This document shows, piece after piece, positions 1-10,553 of a stretch of 64,000 nt of DNA. The notes under the pieces are model-generated. The model was not told the origin of the DNA. It searched no databases and was given only the letters and a program-made list of their open reading frames with translations. Source of the stretch: Cenococcum geophilum 1.58 (taxonomy: Eukaryota > Ascomycota > Dothideomycetes > Gloniales > Gloniaceae); the NCBI GenBank assembly GCA_001692895.1, contig KV748182.1:3724341-3788340 (forward strand), in the 5' to 3' direction. The first letter of the stretch is position 1, and each line of letters begins with the position of its first letter. The translations under genes and the position numbers were made by a program.

Positions 1-985
1 TTTGGAATTGTTGGTATATAAACTAATAATACAATTATTTTAGGAGACGACTAATTCTTAGCTCTTAAAGAGGATAAGCTAGTAAAGGTAAATCTTATAG
101 TAAAGCCAAAGGAAAAGCTTAACTTAATAACACCATTACTCTTTAATAGATGCATCCTCTCCCTAAACGAGGATTCCATTGCTTTACGCTAGAAGGGTTA
201 AGGTAAGAAGATTAACATTATTAACGTTAATTCCCTAAAGCAAGGATATGTGGAGCAACGCGCTCGCGGAGCTTATATTGCTTCTATCTATTAACCTAAG
301 GCTTTATTTAATCTCTCTATTGCCGCCTAACACCAGGAACCAACTAAGGATAACGTTCTTGCCCTAAATAAACGTCTTTTCTAGCAAATAAACCATCTTA
401 ATTAGGGACTACTCTACGTGCCTATTAATCTTCCTACCGCTAAGCTCTTTATATTTATTAATAGATTGTTTATAAATAATAAAGATTTTAGCTCCTAGTT
501 GGGATATAAGATTATTATTACGAACGAATTTACTAGAGAGAATAACTTTATAATCTATAGCAATCTTATTTATTAGAGCTTAACTAAGAGCAAGCGTATT
601 ACCCGAAGTGTTTTGGCGTTAGAGATATATAGAATAGTTAGCGGAGTTAATATGGTAATTACAATTGGAACTACCCTAAAGATAATTATAGATCGACTTA
701 AACTTCCCGTTATCCCTACAATCGTATACACCGATTTATTTTCCCTCTATAAGTATTTAGTTAAGCTCGGTACCACGAAGGAGAAGCGCCTTATAATTGA
801 TATTATAGCACTTCAGCAATCCTACAAGCATTAAAAACTCTTTAAGATTTAATGGATTAATGGCTAAGATAACCTAGTAGATGTAATAACGAAGGCGAAC
901 CCAAATAAGGCACTAGAGACGTTTGTTAACATAAATACTCTACATATATAAGTTAAAGGTTGGGTTAAAAGGGAGTCCCTAGAAA
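1..985 (+). pseudogene. Ty1/copia retrotransposon pol, C-terminal reverse transcriptase tail and RNase H, RIP-degraded
   Basis: Plus-strand translation with frequent stops gives the end of a copia polyprotein. The only open part (613-834) carries a TDLFSLYKYLVKLGTTKEKR stretch, which is the RNase H region of ascomycete copia elements where an Asp-Ser-Lys-Ser-Leu-Tyr segment is usual. It continues past the stop into a KWINGxDNLVDVITKANP-like tail, the usual C-terminal copia motif. Stops stand where Gln or Trp codons are expected, consistent with CpA-to-TpA change. The 5' part lies outside the window. The family call is firm from these motifs; the exact end near 985 is approximate. Confidence 0.8.
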
Positions 986-1013
986 TTTCTTAGTCACGTG
1001 AGGTCTTAAGATG

Positions 1014-1140
1014 TCCAGGAACTTCGACCGGCGGTCGAAGTTATCTAATTAGTTAGATTCTGCAGACCCTAACTCAAACTAGCTAATTAGGATTTTCCAT
1101 CCCTAGGATAGAAAATCGCTATTGGCTCGCTTACCGCTAG
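1014..1140 (+). repeat. Palindrome-bearing repeat, copy 1 (short form)
   Basis: This segment contains a perfect 23-bp palindrome at 1020-1042 (AACTTCGACC, three-base centre, GGTCGAAGTT), followed by an AATTAGTTAGATT tract and a GATTTTCC...GATAGAAAATC foldback. The same order of motifs recurs in the opposite orientation at 8425-8860, and the 23-bp core recurs at 57629-57651. It lies just downstream of the copia pol end. It may be an LTR start or a separate small insertion; the sequence does not settle this. Confidence 0.55.
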
Positions 1141-1332
1141 CGCCTTGGCGGCCCTACTGATAAGATACCTACCTATAACTTATAAGCAAGAAAGCACCAC
1201 GTGTTAAGAGGCAAATTTTAGGACAGCGAGACTTATATTATAATGGCAATAGTAAGTAAAGAGGATTAATTTTTGTTCCGCTAGTTAAGCGGTATATATA
1301 TATAGATGGCAACCATAAAAGAAGAGTTGCTA

Positions 1333-1525
1333 GTGTTGGGAATAAAGGCAAATGGTCACCATATAAGGCATATTGCCGTCACGTATAGCAAGTTGCCATC
1401 ACGTGCCGCCGCGGCACTAGCGTGGTGAGGAACCTTAAGTTCCTTACCCCTTTCTTCAAGAATATAAGAACAATAATCATCATACTATCTACGAACCGTA
1501 GCTACGTAATATCCCCTTATAAGTC
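1333..1525 (+). repeat. Probable copia 3' LTR fragment
   Basis: A purine-rich stretch (AAAAGAAGAG) at about 1318-1327 is followed by TGTTGGGAATAAAGG, a copia-like LTR start, then promoter-like sequence and a CAATAATCATCATAC tract. It retains more CpA than its surroundings. It follows the copia pol tail in the same orientation, so it is most simply that element's 3' LTR. No matching 5' LTR is in the window and the right end is lost where gypsy G1 begins, so this rests on context. Confidence 0.45.
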
Positions 1526-1529
1526 CAAC

Positions 1530-4500
1530 AATCTTAAAACAGGACCTATTTAGATAACTATTAAAGAAAGATAAATTAAGATGTCTTTTAATATCCTACT
1601 ATTAGGACGGGACGAGGCAGTATTAGGTATACCTTGGTTATAGGAATATAATTTAAGGATTAATTGGATTATAGGTTAGGTTAATATTAGAGATACTTAA
1701 TGCCGTAAGATATAATAATAAGCTAAGTTGGTATAGTACTAAGTAGGAGCAACCTATAAAGAAATAGAAAAAGGACTAAGCTATATACTAAAGAGATACT
1801 AAAAGTATAGTAAGAAACTATAGTCACCGGAAAGTAAAAAGCTATTAGAATATATAGTATAGGACTATAAAATAGAGTTAGAACTAGGAATAAGTCTAAA
1901 GTTCTTTCCAATCTATAAGCTTACTAAAGAAGAGGGTAGAGCGTTAAAAGAGTTTATTTAGGAAAATCTATAAAAGGGATATATTAGACTATCGCAGTTA
2001 TTAGCGGGTTATCCAGTACTATTCGTACTAAAGAAGAATAGTAAACTAAGGCTGTGTATTAACTATAGATAGTTAAATAGTATTACTAAAAAGGATAGGT
2101 ATCCTTTACCCTTAATTAGCGAAATCTAAGATAGGATAGGTAATGTGTAAATCTTCATAAAGATAGATCTAAGATAGGCGTACTATTAGATTAGGATTAA
2201 GGAAGGTAACGAATAGAAGGCAGCCTTTAAGTTAAAGGAAGGATTATATAAACCATTAGTTATATAATTCGGGCTTATAAACGCACTAGCAATATTCTAA
2301 AAGCGTATTAATAATATATTAGGAGAATACTTAGATAAATTTGTTATAGTATATTTTAACGATATTATTATCTACTTAATAACTAAGGAAGAATATAGGG
2401 AATACGTTAAATAGGTTTTAAAGAGACTATAAGAAGAATAGATACTAGTAGCAATTAAGAAATATAAGTTCTTTACTAGGAAGACCGATTTTATTAGATT
2501 TATTATTAAACTAGGCTAACTTAGTATAGATCTAAAGAAGATTAAGGCTATAGTAAATTAGTAGGAACTAGAGAACGTTATATAGTTAAGATTGTTCTTA
2601 GGATTTTGTAATTACTATAGAAGGTTTATAGCGCAGTAGTTAAAGGATATTAAGCTATTTACGCGGTTAATAAAGAAAGAAGAACTATANGNATAGGGGG
2701 ANGAGTAAAGAAAACTCTTTAAAAAAGTTAAAGAGTTNTTTACCTAGGAGCTANTTNTTAAGATCTATTAACTAGGACTAGAGACGGTTATAGAAATAGA
2801 TATATTAGACTATATACTAGGGGCGTACTTTATATAAAGGCATTAAGATAGATGGCACCTAGTGGCATATTATAGTTGGAAGATAATACTACTAGAGTTA
2901 AACTATAACATCTATAATAAGGAGTTATTAGGTATAGTTACAGTATTAAAGAAATAGAGAGTATTTTTATAAGGTATAGAGAAACTATTTATAGTTAAGA
3001 TAGATTATAAGAACTTAATAGGATTTCTAATAATAAAGGAACTTAACTAAAGATAGGTTAGATGGGTAGAGATGCTTACGGAATACTATTTTAAGATTTA
3101 GTATACTAAAGGTATAGATAATACGTGGGCAGATACTCTAAGCCGTAAAGCTAAACTATAAAATAAGGAAAAGCTATTAGGGGCTTTATTACGAAAAGAT
3201 ATAGACAAATTAATTAGGTATAATTATCTAAAAATTATAGCAACTTAAGAAGATAATAAACTAGAGAAAGTCTATAAGATACTAGAAAGCTTTTAGGTAT
3301 AAAGAATTCTAGAAGTATAGCTAGAAGATCTATAGACGGATATATATAAAAATTAGGAAGTAAAGTATATTCTAAGAAGTATAGTAGAGTAGTTTATAGA
3401 GGACTTCTATAAGGGACTAACTTAAGGACATAATAGAGCTATAAACTTAGTGTTAAGACTTTAGGAGGAGTACATTATTGATAGAATCTAGAGGATAGCT
3501 AGAAAGGTTATAAAGGAGTATCTAGATTACTAAAGGAATAAATTAATAAGGCATAAGCTATATAGAGGGCTATAATCTGTTAAAATACTAGAGAGACTAT
3601 AGGAGGTTATATTATGGGACTTTATTATTAAGTTGCTAAAATTAAAAGATCCTATTACCGGATAAGATTATAACGCGATCTTAGTAATAGTAGATAAGCT
3701 TATAAAGTAGGGATACTTTATAGCATGTATAGAAGAAATCTTAGCGGAAGATATTGCTAGAATCTATATTAAAGAAGTATTTATAAGATATAGAGTACTA
3801 AGTAAGATTATATCGGATAGAGATCTAAGATTTATAGCAGTATTTTAGGAAGTATTCTTAGCGGAGCAAGGAGTTTAAGTAGCAACTTCTACCGCATATT
3901 ATCCGTAGACAGACGGTTAAATAGAAAGGTTAAATTAGACGCTAGAACAGTATCTAAGGCATTATATTAATTATGTATAAAACAATTAAGTATCGCTATT
4001 ACTAGTTATATAGTTTGTATATAATGTAATACCTTAAGAAGGAATAGGCATATTACTATTTAAGGCAAATTATAGATATAAGCCGAGAATATTATTATTA
4101 CTATAGTAAGTAAAGAAAACGAGTAGTATAGCTAAAGAGAGAATAAAGACATTAATAAATCTTTATATAGACCTTATAGAATTAGTAAAGAAAGTATAAG
4201 AGAGAATAAAAAAGTACTATAATACTAAGAGATCTAAGGGACTAGATCTTAAGGAGGGAGATAAAGTATAGCTACTATANAAAAATTTTAAGAGTTNACG
4301 ACTAAGTAAGAANTTNNACTANNTTAGACTANGACCTTTTAAAATTATATAGAGGATTTCACCGGTTATATTTAAGTTAAACCTACTAGCTAAAATAAAG
4401 ATCTACCCTATATAGTATATCGCAATGCTAGAGCTAGTATATAGGAATATTAAGCCACTAGTTTATAAAGCAGACACGTATAGAGGGTAGGAAGAAGACA

Positions 4501-5802
4501 AATAGTAAGTTTTAAAGGTTGTTAGTTATAAGGATATTAATAATAAAATATAGTATAAAGTAAAGTAGATAGGCTACACTAAGACTACCTAGGAGCTACT
4601 AGAGAATTTAAAGAACGCTATAGGAAAGGTATAGGAGTATCAAAGGAGATTAGGTCAGGCAGCATTAATAAAGAAAGATCGCTAAAGAATAAGTTACCTA
4701 AGGGGGACCTAAGAAGAGTAGTTGCCGAACTACTTAGATCTATTTCCTTCTCTGTTAGAGGAGAATCCGTTTTTTTATTACCTAGTTTCTATAGACCTTA
4801 TTCTATAAGTTTTTATTTCTTAGAATGGACCTTCTTACGAACATGTTAAAGATATTAAACTTTTATAAAGGCAGACTGCTAAGCCTTAAGGGCATAAGTA
4901 GATTCTTTAGAACGACGATAGGCTTCCGCTAGCGCTGCGGCAAGATCGCCCTTAAGTTTTTCTACCTTAAATTAAACACAAGACCCTATAATAAATTACC
5001 TAGGGAACTTAAAGACTACTAAGAGTTATAGGACGCGCACACTTAGTGTTAGAAATAGAGCGTATATCGCAAGATAATTAAACGTTTACTTTAGTGCACT
5101 CTAAGTAAGAGGAAGGTTATTAAGATAAAGGACTTATTAACGTAATATAGACTAACCCCTCTTTCGCATAATAAGAACACGGAGATGGTATTATTTTACT
5201 AAGAGATAATATTATAGTAACGGTATAAGACCGGCGAGCTATAGAAGAAAGAGAGGATGCTTTAGGTATTATGAGTAATAATATTAACTAAATTAATTAG
5301 ACGGATATTATACCTCTAGTAAATAACCTAAAGATACTAGGTATCTTTAAGGACGAAGATAAAGAGGAGGGAGATAGTATTACGGATGCTTTAAGTATAA
5401 TATTATAACTACTTAGAGAAGAGTTAAAAGAAGCTAGTTGGTTAATATAGGTATAGTTTAGAATAGAACCCGTAAAACCATATAATAAGGAATAGTAAGT
5501 AGAGTCATATAATGTGATCTATATAATCTGTGTAATCTATAAGATCTATTATAGAGTAAGTAGAGTAGATAGAGTAGATAGAGTAACAACTTTCTTAGAA
5601 GTATAGTTGTGTATTTAAGGACCCTTAGTCCCTACCTAGATAGTTCCTTCCTTGTAGTAATTCTTAGAATATAATTAGAGTTAATCTGTTAGGCAACCAC
5701 TCCACCAGTTGTTATTACGTTATTGACTTTTGTACTTGCATTTCCTATACACCTAGCCTATTGACGAACCCATCGTAGTTCTTGCTATAAGGTTCCGTTA
5801 CA
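1530..5802 (+). mobile_element. Ty3/gypsy chromovirus G1, 5'-truncated, RIP-degraded
   Basis: The copy starts inside the protease/RT region; its first aligned block matches G3 from about 50190. Plus-strand translation gives reverse transcriptase at about 1900-2650, RNase H at about 2750-3150, a zinc-finger/integrase core at about 3400-4100 and a C-terminal chromodomain (YKVKWIGYTKTT-like) at about 4540-4650. The RT active site reads YFND, so one catalytic Asp has become Asn. Gag and the 5' LTR are missing. Ambiguous bases cluster at 2690-2756 and 4280-4331. It ends in a 425-bp LTR. Clearly the same family as G2 and G3. Confidence 0.9.
5378..5802 (+). repeat. 3' LTR of gypsy G1 (425 bp)
   Basis: It starts TATTACGGATGC and ends GGTTCCGTTACA, matching the four other LTRs of this family in length and termini. 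The family termini are TGTTACGGA and TCCGTTACA; here the first G has become A. No target duplication can be tested because the 5' end of G1 is missing. Confidence 0.88.
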
Positions 5803-7605
5803 TCGTGCCTTATAAGAGCTATAATTAAGTCTCTATTACCGTCTTCCTGTTATTCCTTATAGAGATAAAGCTTTTATAAGGCTTGTAAGGCCTTATTAAC
5901 CTTAATTTAAGGTTATATAAAGTCGTCCTTATCTATTTCTGCATTTCTATTAGGCCTCACATAGAGCTTTACTACGTGCTTAATAAGATCTTTAGTTAAA
6001 TCCTCTACCTCCTTACCTAGAAGCTTAATAAAATTATAAATATTTATGATATTACGAACTCTTCCTACTATATATAACTATTCTACTATTCTACTATATC
6101 TTATTTAGAACGGGAGGATTAATATAATTATAAGGGCGACTTTATAGGCCCTCTCTTATACTAAATAAGGTAGATTTAATAAAGCAACTCTTAATTACCT
6201 ATAGTGTTACCTTTTTCTAAGCAGTAATTGCCTATTAAATCGCCTAAAGGACGTGTATCTGCTTAATTGGATCCTGATTCTCTAATAAGTGTTCTACTAT
6301 AAACTATAGCTAATATTATTAGTAGAGAGCTTTAAAGTTTACAATTATCCCTTAATTAAGTGGCTGGTAAACAGATGTATAATTAGGAGGAAGGAACTTA
6401 ACTTTTATATTCTTTAAAGATTTGTTTTTAAGAGCTGTTTAAACAGCCACTTAGTAAGCGCTAAAGCCGTTAATTAATAGAAGAACCTTCTTGTTCTACA
6501 TCCTCTTATTAAACTAAGTAAGCTACTTAAGTATAATTATAGTCGTTATCTAGGCCTTCTTATTATACCTCTAATATACATTTAACAGGTTAATATTAAT
6601 TTAAGCTTAGGTAAAGTAATATAGCCGTATTAATATATTAATAATCTAGAGGGGGATCTTATTAGAGCTATCTATATTAAAGTAGTTAGTAAAAGAGAGT
6701 TTTACCTTTTACTTCTTGGTTCCTAATTATAACTTAGTAGTTAGTATAGTATCTAGTATAGCCTTCTAAAATAGCCTAGTCTTATCTATATTATAAACAT
6801 CCTTTAAAGGATAAGGCGCGACAACTATATAAAGCTCTATTATGCGATCTTTAGCGCCTTCTATATTAACCGACGTAGCCTTGCCGTACTACTTTCTCTT
6901 ATAGATTCCATTATAAAATTTAAAGCTTTCTAACTAGCCAATTAACTACTTAGGCTTTAGTAGCTCTGCTAATATAGGTATACAATTCTATAATTAACTT
7001 GCGATAGCATAAATAAGATCGCTTATAATAGGAATGCGTAAGTTCTATAGGCGTTAGTATTACTTAAAGAGAGCCTCCTCTAAGAGAGGCTGTTTAGCGT
7101 CTCTTCTACGCTTATATATACCTTATCTATAATAGATTCTAATTAAATCTAGGTAGCTAAACTTACCGCTAAGTATTTTAGATATTAAAGATTAATTAAA
7201 CTTATAGCGGAAGGTATTGGTAGCCTAAATTATAAGGTGTTTTTGTATAAGGTTAGGGTACTTGCGTTAGTAGCTACGGATCTTCTAGCGCTTATAGTTA
7301 GAAATACCGTAGTAATAACGCCTTTTAGGATTTTGGCTTCTTGCCATATTAAAGAGGTAAAATTAAGTATAAAGAGTAGGATTTAAAGGCTATTTTAATA
7401 GAATTTAATCGTTATATATAAGTATTAATAGCTAAACTAGCGGTGAGGAAACACTAGATTAGCTCTATAAAATACTAGCTATACTAATTCTAGTAGAGAA
7501 AACTTAATATTATTATTAATAGTTAGTATATCGTAATATTACACCAAAATTTTTTTAATTAAGGGGTATAGATTATAATATAGAGTATATAAAGAGTTTT
7601 TACTG
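5803..7605 (-). mobile_element. Fot1/pogo-type DNA transposon, left end lost
   Basis: The right terminus (plus-strand AAAGAGTTTTTACTG, ending at 7605) is followed by TA, as expected for a TA-targeting pogo element. The same terminal sequence bounds the MITE at 9279-9625. The left terminus is absent: the G1 LTR abuts directly at 5802/5803, so either G1 landed in this element or the two were joined by deletion. The 5' non-coding part (7348-7605) shares about 110 bp with the right end of that MITE. The transposase is annotated separately. Confidence 0.75.
5850..7347 (-). pseudogene. Fot1/pogo transposase (DDE superfamily), inactivated
   Basis: The minus-strand ATG lies at 7347. The translation, broken by many stops, begins MARSQNPKRRYYG and continues through a helix-turn-helix region to a DDE domain. 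Block one reads YNIDKTRLF, where the family usually has Asp-Glu-Thr. Block two reads LLINGFSAY, with the catalytic Asp now Asn. Block three reads PPNYTSVYQPLN followed by a stop, again Asp to Asn. All changes are G-to-A on the coding strand, as RIP predicts. In an active element the protein would cut and paste at TA sites; this copy cannot. C-terminal end approximate. Confidence 0.8.
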
Positions 7606-8121
7606 TACTCTATTAAATCCTCTAGCGGATTTAGTAGAGCCTTAAAAATAAATACAACTCCTTTCTTAAATTAGGCGTTAATATAACTATCTAAAATATT
7701 AATAAATATTTTAATAAAATAAAGGCTAAGAGCCCTTACTATTTTGCTATAGTAATCCTTTATCTATCTCTTAAACGCGCCTACTTTCGCGATAAGTAGA
7801 AACGGTAGCCCTTATAGTAGAAGTACACTAAGCAATATATAGAGACTTTATTTAATAACTATATTAATAAGTAAGTAGATAAGGAAGATAAGGAACCAGC
7901 TAAGCTATAATATAGAAAGATTCCTTATAAATCTAATGATTTAGTTAATAAATATATACAGTCCTTAGTTATAGATAAGAGCCTTACTTCCTTAAAGCGC
8001 AATTAAAAGCGTATTAAGCTCGCTAATAAGCTTAACCGCTACTACAACGTAGGGCTTAAGCTTATTAAGATCCGCTTTAATAATAGTAATAAGTAAAACA
8101 ATATCGTTCCTAATCCTCTTA
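7606..8121 (+). other. Unidentified RIP-mutated coding-like stretch
   Basis: Between the pogo element and the G4 target duplication lies about 0.5 kb whose plus-strand translation has long basic runs between stops, for example KSNDLVNKYIQSLVIDKSL and ANKLNRYYNVGLKLIKIRF. The stretch is interrupted by G4: removing G4 joins it to 23628 onward. I do not recognise the family. It may be a protein-coding remnant of an older transposon or of a host gene. Confidence 0.35.
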
Positions 8122-8126
8122 ACTAG

Positions 8127-8322
8127 TGTTACGGTACTGTAATAAAGTAGACTAAATAACTACGTTATGGTATAAAGAGGAGAAGAAGGTGAAAGGGGAT
8201 ATTGTATATAAATAGTAGGGCCAGCCGCTAAGGCGCTAGTAGTAGACTAGCTAATAGTAGGAAATAGTATAAGATAGTATAAGATAGTATAAAATAGTAT
8301 GCGTTAAGTTAGTGCCGTAATA
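8127..8322 (-). repeat. G4 3' LTR (196 bp)
   Basis: It starts TGTTACGG and ends GCCGTAATA on the plus strand, and aligns without gaps to 23432-23627. It includes a short tandem array of about 10-bp units (ATAGTATAAG type). Its RIP load is higher than that of its partner, whose units still read ACAGTACGAG. Confidence 0.92.
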
Positions 8323-9278
8323 GTACTCCCCTCCCTAAAAGGTTTAGTCCCTAAACCAAATAAGTAACTTAATTTTACTATAAAGATATTACTTCTGCTT
8401 ACTGCTCTTAATTAAGCTAATAGCAATTTTCTATACCAAATGTAGAAAATCCTAATTAATTAGTGTAAGGGTACTTTTGGTCCCTTACTCGGCTGCATTG
8501 CTTAGGAGCTCTAAGGGGTAGCCAAGGCCTAGCCGAAGGCTAGGCTTGGCACCTCCTTATAAGCTCCTCAGGCTTGCAGCCTCCTTCCTCCCCCATCGGT
8601 TCGTCTCCGTACGAGGCTATTGCCTACCCTCATTACCATATCGTCCTCTTCCATCGACTNCCTATGTGACTCATGCTCGGCTTGCCTGCTCCCTACCGTA
8701 TACCCTGGCAATACTGCCTTATAATTAGTTTAATAAATAAAGTTAGTAGAACTTTACACCGCTACTATATAGCGCTTCTTGGCACAAAAACCAACTAATT
8801 AGATAACTTTAACCAATGGTTAAAGTTCTATAAGATCTTAACCACTATAAATTATCTTTATGGTCGGCTATAGTTTTAGCGTAACTCTCCCTTATTTTAT
8901 ACTTAGTCTAGGGGTCTTAGCTTCTTAGGGTATTATTTATAAAACTTTAGTAGTGCGCGCTTACACCCTTTTAGGGATTTTTTAGGTTTCTAGGTTTCCT
9001 TATTATAATACTTCCACTTAATATAATATATTAAGCCGTGCTTGTCTATTTATTTATTATATATATTAAGGATCTTTTTAAATTCCTACTTATCCGTAAT
9101 ATTACCGTTATTATCCCTTTTAGCTATCCTATCTATAATATTATAATATTCCTCTTTGTTAATATATACTTAACTAGAGATCTTTTTAGAAAACTAGAGG
9201 CGGACTTTTAAAGTATAGAAAGACTTATTAACATAAATATAGTTTAGAAGGTTAACTATAACTGCTTTTTTATAGGTA
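8323..9278 (-). pseudogene. G4 pol C-terminal end with chromodomain, plus 3' non-coding region
   Basis: Minus-strand translation of about 9278-8900 gives a charged segment ending in HGLIYYIKWKYYNKE and then a KSLKGCKRALLKFY stretch. This is the chromodomain followed by the CRRALEEFH-like helix typical of chromovirus integrase C-termini. It is the last part of G4 pol, separated from the rest by the MITE at 9279-9625. The remaining bases to the LTR are 3' non-coding and include the insert at 8425-8860. Confidence 0.65.
8425..8860 (-). repeat. Palindrome-bearing repeat, copy 2 (long form), GC-richer insert in G4
   Basis: The ends match copy 1 (1014-1140) in reverse: the 23-bp palindrome lies at 8805-8827 and the GATTTTC...GAAAAT foldback at 8427-8455. 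Between them is about 350 bp much less AT-rich and less CpA-poor than the surrounding G4, including an AGCCAAGGCCTAGCCG foldback at about 8520-8545 and one ambiguous base. It could be a solo LTR or a young MITE-like insert. I found no clean target duplication. A short open frame within it has no recognisable product. Confidence 0.45.
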
Positions 9279-9625
9279 TAGTCAAAACTCTTTATAACGA
9301 TGCGGGTCGTACGGCCGACCGTATCGTAATACTAATGGTATTGTTATACATGGAGTCACGTGTTAGGTTAATAAGCAAGAAAAAGAAGGCTGACGCGTGG
9401 CTAAGCATCCTAAAAGGGCGTAGGGCATCTACTTTACGGGCTAAGTAGGACCCCTTCCATACAAAACCTCTACTGGTTATAACGATTTGGTTAGAGAAAA
9501 CTTAACGATATTATAAATAGTTAGTATATCGTAATATTACACTAAAAAAAATTTAATTAAGGGGTGTAGATCGTAATATAGAGTATATCGTTGTAATTAA
9601 ATATCGTACTAAAGAGTTTCGACTG
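9279..9625. mobile_element. 347-bp MITE derived from the Fot1/pogo family
   Basis: Terminal inverted repeats start TAGTCAAAACTC at 9279 and CAGTCGAAACTC read inward from 9625, and TA lies on both sides (9277-9278 and 9626-9627). The right about 130 bp resembles the right end of the pogo relic at 7494-7605. There is no coding capacity. It splits G4 pol, so it inserted after G4. It would have needed a pogo transposase from elsewhere. Confidence 0.75.
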
Positions 9626-9627
9626 TA

Positions 9628-10128
9628 GCTAGGACGGGCTAGGGTCCGTCCTAATTATTATCCCACTTCCTCTTAGGCTGGTTAGTCTTTATATTTTTAA
9701 GGCTAACTATAACTATATTATCCTTTTTAAATATTATACCCTTATCTTATTTTATATTAGTATTGTCTTTATAGCGTCGCTAGGAGATATAAGCTAGGGC
9801 TTTAAGCTAGGTTAAGATGCGCTTAAAGCGGTTAGTAATAGTATTAGCTTATAGGTACTCCTTCTTTATATATATAAATAGGGCTAATAGCTAGGGGCCT
9901 ACTAGTTTAATACTTAGATATAGGTTATAGCTATAGTTGGCAAAGAATAGTAAGATTTCCATAGTCTTATTAACCTAGTTATTTATAGTAAACTTAGTAA
10001 GGGGGAGCCAATCTACCTAGTTATCTTAGGTAAAGCTTATAAAGGCGTATAGGTACTTATTTATTGCTATATTAACAATCTTAGTTTAACTATCTATTTT
10101 AGGGTACTATATAGAGCTGGGGCTTAGG
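9628..10128 (-). pseudogene. G4 integrase C-terminal part, left of the G2 insertion
   Basis: These 0.5 kb of RIP-mutated minus-strand pol sequence join 18078 onward when G2 and one copy of its TTAGG duplication are removed. Translation gives basic, stop-ridden integrase C-terminal sequence leading into the chromodomain part left of the MITE. Nothing here is open. Confidence 0.6.
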
Positions 10129-10553
10129 TGTAACGGAACCTTATAGTAAGAACTACAATAGGCTCGTTATTGGGCTAGGTGTATAGGAAATACAAGTATA
10201 AAAGTCAACAACGTAATAATAACTAGTGGAGTGGTTGCCTAATAGATTAACTTTAATTGTATTCTGAGAATTACTATAAGGAAGGAACTATCTAGGTAGG
10301 GACTAAGGGTCCTTAAATACACAACCGTACTCCTAGGAAATCCTTCTTATACGTAATATACGTGTTATATATAAGGTACGTAAGTTCCTCTTATTTCTCT
10401 TATTTAATACGTAGCATATTATATAACCTTAGTTATTATTCCTTATTACATAGTTCTACCGGCTCTATTTTAGACCGTGCTTAAATTAACTAACTAGCTT
10501 CTTCTAACTCCTCTCCTAGTAGTTATAATATTGTACTTAAAGCGTCCGTAATA
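10129..10553 (-). repeat. G2 3' LTR (425 bp)
   Basis: It matches 17648-18072 end to end, with differences dominated by transitions. It keeps CpA in places (ACACAACC), so it is less heavily mutated than the internal region. Confidence 0.92.

Noticed and set aside
1723..1911. Conserved 62-codon minus-strand frame, repeated at 14013-14201 (plus) and 50388-50576 (minus)
   Set aside because: It is the antisense of the reverse transcriptase region in G1, G2 and G3. Its recurrence follows from copy relationship, and the translation is a hydrophobic Leu/Ser/Tyr run without family motifs.
8546..8728. 60-codon frame with an ambiguous base
   Set aside because: It sits within a repeat insert and has no start context, domain or relatives that I recognise.
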